Shown here in pieces: positions 16,421 to 20,448 of a DNA stretch of 20,448 nt. Where the stretch lies: assembly GCA_900768755.1 (NCBI GenBank), contig CAAGDV010000034.1, forward strand, positions 1 to 20,448, written 5' to 3'. The DNA is from Lachnospiraceae bacterium (lineage in GTDB: Bacteria; Bacillota; Clostridia; Lachnospirales; Lachnospiraceae). The translations under genes and the position numbers were made by a program. Under the pieces are notes generated by a model. The model was not told where the DNA came from. It made no database searches and saw only the letters and a list, made by a program, of their open reading frames with translations. Every line of letters begins with the position of its first letter. Position 1 is the first letter of the stretch.

Positions 16421-16449
16421 TTGGCAAAAGTCTATATATGTACTATAAT
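16421..16449 (+). promoter_or_regulatory. Sigma-70 promoter of the AraC-type regulator gene, in the divergent gap
   Basis: TTGGCA (16421-16426), a 17-bp spacer and TATAAT (16444-16449) point to the regulator gene. The GH127 promoter must overlap it on the other strand, since only 80 bp separate the two starts; a minus-strand TATAGA with a poor -35 is the best I see. A regulator bound here could control both directions. Confidence 0.7.
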
Positions 16450-16481
16450 ACTAATGTAAGCCAATATGGATGGAGAAATGT

Positions 16482-17291
16482 ATGGATTATATGGATAATA
16501 GTATTGACTGCATAAAGATAGACGATGAGCATCTGCCTGTTTTGTACGACTGCGACATTCTCACCGCGGCGGACAGCTTTTACCATATGGACAGGACCGC
16601 AGATTTTAGCGTGATGATTTATGTTACGGACGGGATTATGTATGTTACGGAGGGTGAAAAGGACTATGAGATTGCCCCCGGCGAGCTGCTCTTTCTAAAA
16701 AGCGGGATACGGCATTTCGGAAGATTACAGACGCCCCGCGGCACGCGCTGGTTCTACTCACATTTTCGGCTTCCCGTACTCCAATCCGATAATGCATTAA
16801 TTCTGCCCAAAAAAATCACTTCCCTTTTGGGGAGTCCGGTTGAGGAGAAAATATACACGCTCTGCGAGTTTTATCACAGTCCGGACCCTATGAAAAACAT
16901 GCGGAAAAATGTACTTTTCTATGAGATACTTCTTGATATAGTCTCGGAACAGAAGCCGTGGACCGCGAGCATTTCCGATAAAATCTGCGCTTATCTGGAT
17001 ACGCAGACCGACAGGGATTTTTCAAAAGAGTTGTTGAAGAAGCAGTTCTTTTTAAGCTACAGTTACCTTGCGGCTGAATTCAGAAAAGAAAAAGGCTTTT
17101 CCATGGGGCAGTATCACAACGCCGCAAGGATGAAAAAAGCCTGCCATCTTTTGCGCTCCACGCTTATGTCAATCGGGGAAATAGCGGCGGAGCTTGGTTT
17201 TGAGGATATGTTGTATTTCAGCAGAAAGTTTCATGCATTTGCGGGAGTCCCGCCAACGGATTACAGAAAACAGGTGCAGCGAAAGTACTGA
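16482..17291 (+). CDS. AraC family transcriptional regulator
   Basis: The 269-residue protein has an N-terminal cupin-like sugar-sensing domain (about 1-140, with PGELLFLKSGIRHFG) and a C-terminal pair of helix-turn-helix units (about 165-265), ending in the AraC signature IAAELGFEDMLYFSRKFHAFAGVPPTDYRK. It probably senses an arabinose-containing sugar and activates the divergent GH127 gene and the hydrolase downstream. The ATG at 16482 is chosen because GGAG (16472-16475) stands 6 bases before it; an ATG at 16470 in frame would use part of that site. Its stop overlaps an ATG in the next frame, close to the hydrolase gene. Ligand assignment is inference from context. Confidence 0.9.
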   Translation: MDYMDNSIDCIKIDDEHLPVLYDCDILTAADSFYHMDRTADFSVMIYVTDGIMYVTEGEKDYEIAPGELLFLKSGIRHFGRLQTPRGTRWFYSHFRLPVLQSDNALILPKKITSLLGSPVEEKIYTLCEFYHSPDPMKNMRKNVLFYEILLDIVSEQKPWTASISDKICAYLDTQTDRDFSKELLKKQFFLSYSYLAAEFRKEKGFSMGQYHNAARMKKACHLLRSTLMSIGEIAAELGFEDMLYFSRKFHAFAGVPPTDYRKQVQRKY

Positions 17292-17344
17292 TGATGAGCA
17301 GTTTTGGACAATATACAGAAAAAATTAATGAATGGAGCAAAATT

Positions 17345-18511
17345 ATGTACGAGCGTATTATTAAAGTATTGCAGAAAGCCGTGGACGGCAAAGTTGTTTC
17401 AGGCGTGAACGTTCTCGCCTTTAAAAATGGTCAGGAGCTTGCCTACTGCGAATATGGTTTCAGGGATATCGAGAATCATAAGCCGATGAGCAGGGATACG
17501 ATTTTTAGGATGTATTCCATGACTAAGCCTATTACCTCCGCGGCAGTAATGATTCTTGTCTCAAGAGGTATTATTGATATCGGAGAGAATGTTGCGGCAT
17601 ATCTTCCGGAGTTTTCAAAGCCTTATGTTAACTGTGATGGCGTGCGTCGCCCGGCGGTAAGGCCGATAACCGTCAAAAATCTTTTGAACATGACCTCGGG
17701 CCTTTTGTATCCGGATGACAATACGGAATGCGGAAGACAGACCGGAAAGGTATTTTCGCGGCTTGATTCGCGGCTGTACGGGGATAATCCGATGACAACG
17801 GCTGAATTTTCCGAAGCAATTGCCGCCAATGAGCTGTGCTTTGACCCCGGCGAACATTTTATGTATGGAGTGTCCGCCGACATTTTGGGCGCATTGATTG
17901 AGAGGGTGAGCGGCGAGAGATTGAGTGATTTCCTGAGAAAAGAGATTTTCGAACCGCTTGGGATGCATGATACGGGCTTTTTTGTTCCAAAGGAGAAGTC
18001 AGACAGGCTGGCAAAGGTGTACAATCTAATCGGCGATGAATTGGCAGAAGTCAGGACCAATCATCTCGGAATCAGATATTATATGGACAAGCCGCCCGCA
18101 TTTGAATCGGGAGGTGCGGGTTTGTGCTCGACGCTTGACGATTACGCCAGGTTTGCCCATATGCTGCTTAATAACGGTTCATACTGCGGAAAACAGATTA
18201 TTCCGAAAAAGGCTGTCGAATATATGACACGGGGAAGGCTGACCTCAAACCAGCAGGCAGACCTTCAAAGAGACTGGGGAGACCTGGCCGGATATTCCTA
18301 CGGTAACCTCATGCGTGTATGCGAGGACGAGGCGGGAGCACTCTTACTGACATCAAAAGGTGAATACGGCTGGGACGGGTGGCTTGGTACTTATTTTGCC
18401 AATGAACCTGCATGCGGAACCACTCTTTTGATGGGCGTACAGCGTATTGACGGCGATAAAGGTGCGATTGTGAGAAAACTTAGGAATATATTATCCTGTG
18501 CAACCGACTGA
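17345..18511 (+). CDS. Serine hydrolase, class C beta-lactamase-related fold
   Basis: The 388-residue protein has the SxxK motif S58-M-T-K61 in YSMTKP, a Tyr motif Y174 (FMYGVSAD) and a WDG segment (GWDGWLGT) in the place of the third (K/H)xG motif. This is typical of family VIII esterases and related beta-lactamase-fold hydrolases rather than true drug-resistance beta-lactamases. No signal peptide is visible, so it likely works in the cytoplasm on esters, for example acyl groups on sugars (inference). The ATG at 17345 has GGAG 7 bases upstream; longer starts at 17291/17294 overlap the regulator's stop and would add an 18-residue tail. Position after the AraC gene suggests co-transcription. 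Confidence 0.88.
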   Translation: MYERIIKVLQKAVDGKVVSGVNVLAFKNGQELAYCEYGFRDIENHKPMSRDTIFRMYSMTKPITSAAVMILVSRGIIDIGENVAAYLPEFSKPYVNCDGVRRPAVRPITVKNLLNMTSGLLYPDDNTECGRQTGKVFSRLDSRLYGDNPMTTAEFSEAIAANELCFDPGEHFMYGVSADILGALIERVSGERLSDFLRKEIFEPLGMHDTGFFVPKEKSDRLAKVYNLIGDELAEVRTNHLGIRYYMDKPPAFESGGAGLCSTLDDYARFAHMLLNNGSYCGKQIIPKKAVEYMTRGRLTSNQQADLQRDWGDLAGYSYGNLMRVCEDEAGALLLTSKGEYGWDGWLGTYFANEPACGTTLLMGVQRIDGDKGAIVRKLRNILSCATD

Positions 18512-18518
18512 CGGCGTG

Positions 18519-19163
18519 CTATTCGTTCACATAGACCATAACATCATCAAAAATAGCGCGGTAGCCATCCGGGTTGATATGCAGACCCTCGATGGTGTAC
18601 TCAGCTTTAAGGCGCCCGGATTCATCCGTAAGCGGGGCGTTTACATTTATGAAACGCTGACCATGTTTATGGGCAAGCTGCTCCACGAGACGGTTGGCCC
18701 GGTTAATCTTTTCGTTGTTGCGGATTAAAATACAGGGCTTCATTTCTTCGGTTGCTGCTTCGTAATTAACGGGGTAATAGGCCATCATATATATTATCAC
18801 GCCGGGAAGCTCATTCTCAATGCGGGTGATAATCTCGTCGTAGTTGGACATCACTTCCTCAAGGGGAACGTTGCCGTCGCTTAAGTCATTGGTGCCGATA
18901 TTGATAAAAACCTTGCGCGGACGCAGTTCAAAAACGCAGGCATCAAGAATGGGCAGAAGGTCGGTTGTACGATATCCTCCCACGCCGCGGTTGTATACAA
19001 CCGGAGCATCAGGACCAAGCTCTTTAACCCATGTCTCAACCGGAAACATTTCCATGAGCGATGAGCCGGTAAAAACAATCTGTCCTTTAACCGCATCCTT
19101 GTTCAGGTCATGAAAACCTCTGACCATCTCCTCTTTTTCAAGTCTCCAGGCTTCTTTTTCCAT
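18519..19163 (-). CDS. SGNH/GDSL-type hydrolase
   Basis: The 214-residue protein carries SGNH blocks: FTGSSLM with catalytic S35 (block I), NRGVGG (58-63, block II), NIGTNDL with N92 (block III) and EGLHINPDGY with H195 (block V). The usual Asp of block V (DxxH) is Glu here (E192). Such proteins are esterases, often removing acetyl groups from plant polysaccharides or from bacterial glycans. No signal peptide is seen. It ends 7 bp from the convergent serine hydrolase with no terminator between them. The start follows AAGAGGA on the minus strand. With GH127 and the esterase-like neighbour it could deacylate imported oligosaccharides (inference). Confidence 0.88.
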   Translation of the reverse strand: MEKEAWRLEKEEMVRGFHDLNKDAVKGQIVFTGSSLMEMFPVETWVKELGPDAPVVYNRGVGGYRTTDLLPILDACVFELRPRKVFINIGTNDLSDGNVPLEEVMSNYDEIITRIENELPGVIIYMMAYYPVNYEAATEEMKPCILIRNNEKINRANRLVEQLAHKHGQRFINVNAPLTDESGRLKAEYTIEGLHINPDGYRAIFDDVMVYVNE

Positions 19164-19216
19164 TGTGATATCCTCTTGTTTTCAAAGTATATTTCTGACA
19201 AAAATCAGTCACAATT

Positions 19217-19245
19217 ATCCTAGCACTGATTGTTATCCGTGTCAA
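19217..19245 (-). promoter_or_regulatory. Sigma-70 promoter of the SGNH hydrolase gene
   Basis: On the minus strand TTGACA (19240-19245), a 17-bp spacer and TAGGAT (19217-19222) lead to the SGNH gene, with about 53 bases of leader. The -35 overlaps the right arm of an inverted repeat CTGATTG/CAATCAG (19226-19232 with 19243-19249), a possible operator. Confidence 0.65.
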
Positions 19246-19249
19246 TCAG
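19226..19249. promoter_or_regulatory. Possible operator: CTGATTG-N10-CAATCAG inverted repeat
   Basis: A perfect 7-bp dyad with a 10-bp centre lies between and over the -35 and spacer of the SGNH promoter. A third copy of the half-site CTGATTG stands at 19290-19296, just before the -10 of the divergent merR promoter. One regulator could thus act on both genes; which protein binds is unknown. Confidence 0.4.
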
Positions 19250-19276
19250 ATTGCTGTAATATGAGGTGCCTTGCTG

Positions 19277-19305
19277 TTGAATTATTCGTCTGATTGTGAT
19301 ATAAC
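19277..19305 (+). promoter_or_regulatory. Sigma-70 promoter of the MerR-family gene
   Basis: TTGAAT (19277-19282), a 17-bp spacer and TATAAC (19300-19305) lie 35 bases before the chosen ATG at 19341. The spacing is that of an ordinary promoter, not the 19-20 bp of a MerR-controlled one. Confidence 0.65.
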
Positions 19306-19340
19306 ATTTCCAAAATCATTATTTTATGAGTGGTGAAAAA

Positions 19341-20132
19341 ATGTACTTCAGTATAGGAACTTTCTCAAAGCTTACCAGAACGACTGTCGCAGCATTGCGC
19401 TTTTATGACAAAGAAGGAATATTCAGGCCTGCATATACGGATGAAAATACGGGTTACAGATATTACCTGTCCTCGCAGCTGTCCGAGTTACGGGAGATAA
19501 TTTCTCTCCGTCAGATTGGCATGCCCATAGAGCAGATAAAAGAAATTGTTTTGCACGGTCATAAGGAAGAACACCTTAAGAAGTACCGCGATGAGCTTAT
19601 GAATAAAATAGCCGAGCTGCAGCTACAGCTTAGCCGGCTTGATATCATGAACAGCGATGCATCGCATTATGATGTCACGGTAGTAGAATTGCAGGAACAA
19701 ATCGTGTTTTCAAAAACTGCTTCGGTCGAAAGCAACAGGCAGCTTTATGGGTTTATACAGGATGCGGAGCAGGAATTTTTTACGAAATATCCGGAACTTA
19801 AGACAGCATCTCCAGATTACTGCTTTCTTACATACCTTGATAACGAGTATCGCTCGGAGAATATGACGGTGGAATATAACATGGCTATTGCACCCGGAAA
19901 AATAAAGCCTGACGGTGTCACATTCAAAAAACTCCCTGCCTGCAAGGCTGCCTGTATTTATTTTAAGGGTTCAAATCAATTTATCGGCGAAGGCTTTGCG
20001 TATCTGCACGACTGGATAGAGAAAAGCGGATATATCGTCTGCGGCGCCCCAAGGGAAAGATATATCGACGGAATGTGGAACGTTGATTCGGTAGAAAAAT
20101 GGCTTACCGAAATACAGATTCCCATCGGGTAA
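19341..20132 (+). CDS. MerR family transcriptional regulator with GyrI-like effector domain
   Basis: The 263-residue protein has a MerR winged helix-turn-helix at the N-terminus (MYFSIGTFSKLTRTTVAALRF, then TGYRYY and QIGMPIEQIKEI), a dimerisation helix (about 80-110) and a C-terminal GyrI/BmrR-like domain (about 115-263) that binds small hydrophobic or cationic compounds in relatives. It would twist a long-spacer promoter into an active form when its ligand binds. ATG 19341 is preferred over 19326 because GAGTGGTGA lies 5 bases before it and the protein then starts like BmrR-type regulators. A matching MerR-type promoter lies 59 bp after the stop. TACAAAA/TTTTGTA (20138-20156) may be a weak terminator between them. 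Confidence 0.88.
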   Translation: MYFSIGTFSKLTRTTVAALRFYDKEGIFRPAYTDENTGYRYYLSSQLSELREIISLRQIGMPIEQIKEIVLHGHKEEHLKKYRDELMNKIAELQLQLSRLDIMNSDASHYDVTVVELQEQIVFSKTASVESNRQLYGFIQDAEQEFFTKYPELKTASPDYCFLTYLDNEYRSENMTVEYNMAIAPGKIKPDGVTFKKLPACKAACIYFKGSNQFIGEGFAYLHDWIEKSGYIVCGAPRERYIDGMWNVDSVEKWLTEIQIPIG

Positions 20133-20190
20133 TGCCGTACAAAACACACTTTTGTATCTGCATAATTCTATAATTTTTTCCAAAAAGCTA

Positions 20191-20221
20191 TTGACTCTCA
20201 CCTTACATAAGGGTTTACCGT
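20191..20221 (+). promoter_or_regulatory. MerR-type promoter/operator without a visible target gene
   Basis: TTGACT (20191-20196) and TACCGT (20216-20221) are separated by 19 bp, the long spacing typical of MerR-controlled promoters. The spacer carries a perfect CCTTA-CA-TAAGG dyad, and the TTGACTCTC...GGGTTTA pattern is that of known MerR sites. It lies right after the MerR gene and points away from it, where a transporter or detoxifying gene would be expected. No such gene begins in the remaining 227 bases. Confidence 0.65.
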
Positions 20222-20249
20222 TATGGTGTCAAAAGTAATATCATAGGTA

Positions 20250-20279
20250 ATTGCGAAACTCGCTAAGCTCGTTCGCAAT
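20250..20279. repeat. Short palindrome ATTGCGAA/TTCGCAAT
   Basis: An 8-bp perfect inverted repeat (20250-20257 with 20272-20279) encloses ACTCGCTAAGCTCG, itself partly self-complementary. It looks like an interspersed palindromic repeat unit rather than a terminator, as no T run follows. Confidence 0.55.
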
Positions 20280-20298
20280 CTTGAACTTAAACAGGGAA

Positions 20299-20321
20299 GG
20301 ATTCGTGCAAAGCACGAATCC
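20299..20321. repeat. Short palindrome GGATTCGTGC-AAA-GCACGAATCC
   Basis: A perfect 10-bp stem with a 3-base AAA loop, 19 bases after the previous palindrome. There is no T run after it. The two together resemble compound palindromic repeats scattered in clostridial genomes; copy number in this genome cannot be judged from one window. Confidence 0.6.
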
Positions 20322-20448
20322 CGGAATAAAAAGTGGATAACCGGATATTTTAGGCGCACTTTAATAAGCTATAGGTTTTATGAAAGTGGTAAGTCCTATG
20401 CTATGAAAGATTTTAAACTTCTGATGTATTGCCGTTGATGGATTTTGT
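20322..20448. other. Unassigned sequence at the right edge
   Basis: No frame on either strand supports a gene here: the plus strand is broken by stops, and the minus strand has only a 28-codon open stretch entering from the right edge and ending at 20361. I see no further hairpin or promoter. Confidence 0.4.

Noticed and set aside
17345..18511. Beta-lactam resistance gene
   Set aside because: The SxxK and Tyr motifs are those of family VIII esterase-type hydrolases, there is no signal peptide, and the context is carbohydrate metabolism.
20361..20448. C-terminal end of a minus-strand gene entering from the right edge
   Set aside because: Only 28 codons are open and the sequence shows no family-like pattern; too short to call.

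Overview
The window looks like a chromosomal stretch from a Gram-positive anaerobe of the class Clostridia, most likely a member of the Lachnospiraceae. This is inferred from the protein families (an SPFH/double-zinc-ribbon protein, a DUF6440 protein, a short SbcC, a clostridial-type hybrid kinase), the strong AGGAGG-type ribosome binding sites, sigma-70 promoters with TATAAT-like -10 boxes, and a tRNA gene without an encoded CCA end. No marker gene fixes the genus. There is no phage, no CRISPR array and no complete insertion sequence.

Region 1 (1-8604). After the tail of a broken-off gene and a rod-shaped terminator comes a tight co-directional cluster with gaps of 1-11 bp: a membrane HD-GYP protein, an unrecognised Cys-rich zinc-ribbon protein, an SPFH-domain protein with two C-terminal zinc ribbons, an sce7726-type PD-(D/E)XK nuclease-like protein, SbcD and SbcC. 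The pairing of a DNA-end-processing nuclease complex with a membrane signalling protein, a membrane-scaffold-type protein and an extra nuclease-like protein is the most intriguing set in the window. A joint function is inferred from layout only.

Region 2 (8605-13894). A clear sigma-70 promoter leads into a six-gene run: a 60-residue DUF6440 protein, a PIG-L deacetylase, a SlyD-like FKBP isomerase, a TIM-barrel sugar isomerase/epimerase, a ThuA-like protein and a seven-transmembrane hybrid histidine kinase. PIG-L, isomerase and ThuA point to processing of a sugar or glycoside. The kinase overlaps the ThuA gene by 8 bp.

Region 3 (13895-14500). A tRNA-Pro gene with anticodon AGG, behind its own promoter, is followed 5 bases later by three tandem long palindromes. 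Each forms a rod-like hairpin ending in a T run. The right halves are identical in the three copies and the left halves have diverged.

Region 4 (14494-19163). A carbohydrate locus: a GH127 beta-L-arabinofuranosidase on the minus strand, divergent from an AraC-type regulator followed by a class C beta-lactamase-fold serine hydrolase, and a convergent SGNH/GDSL hydrolase on the minus strand. The genes could together sense and trim arabinose-decorated plant glycans.

Region 5 (19164-20448). A MerR-family regulator with a GyrI-like effector domain, divergent from the SGNH gene. Downstream lies a textbook MerR-type promoter (19-bp spacer with a central dyad) that has no recognisable gene behind it within the window, only two short palindromes and unassigned sequence up to the edge.
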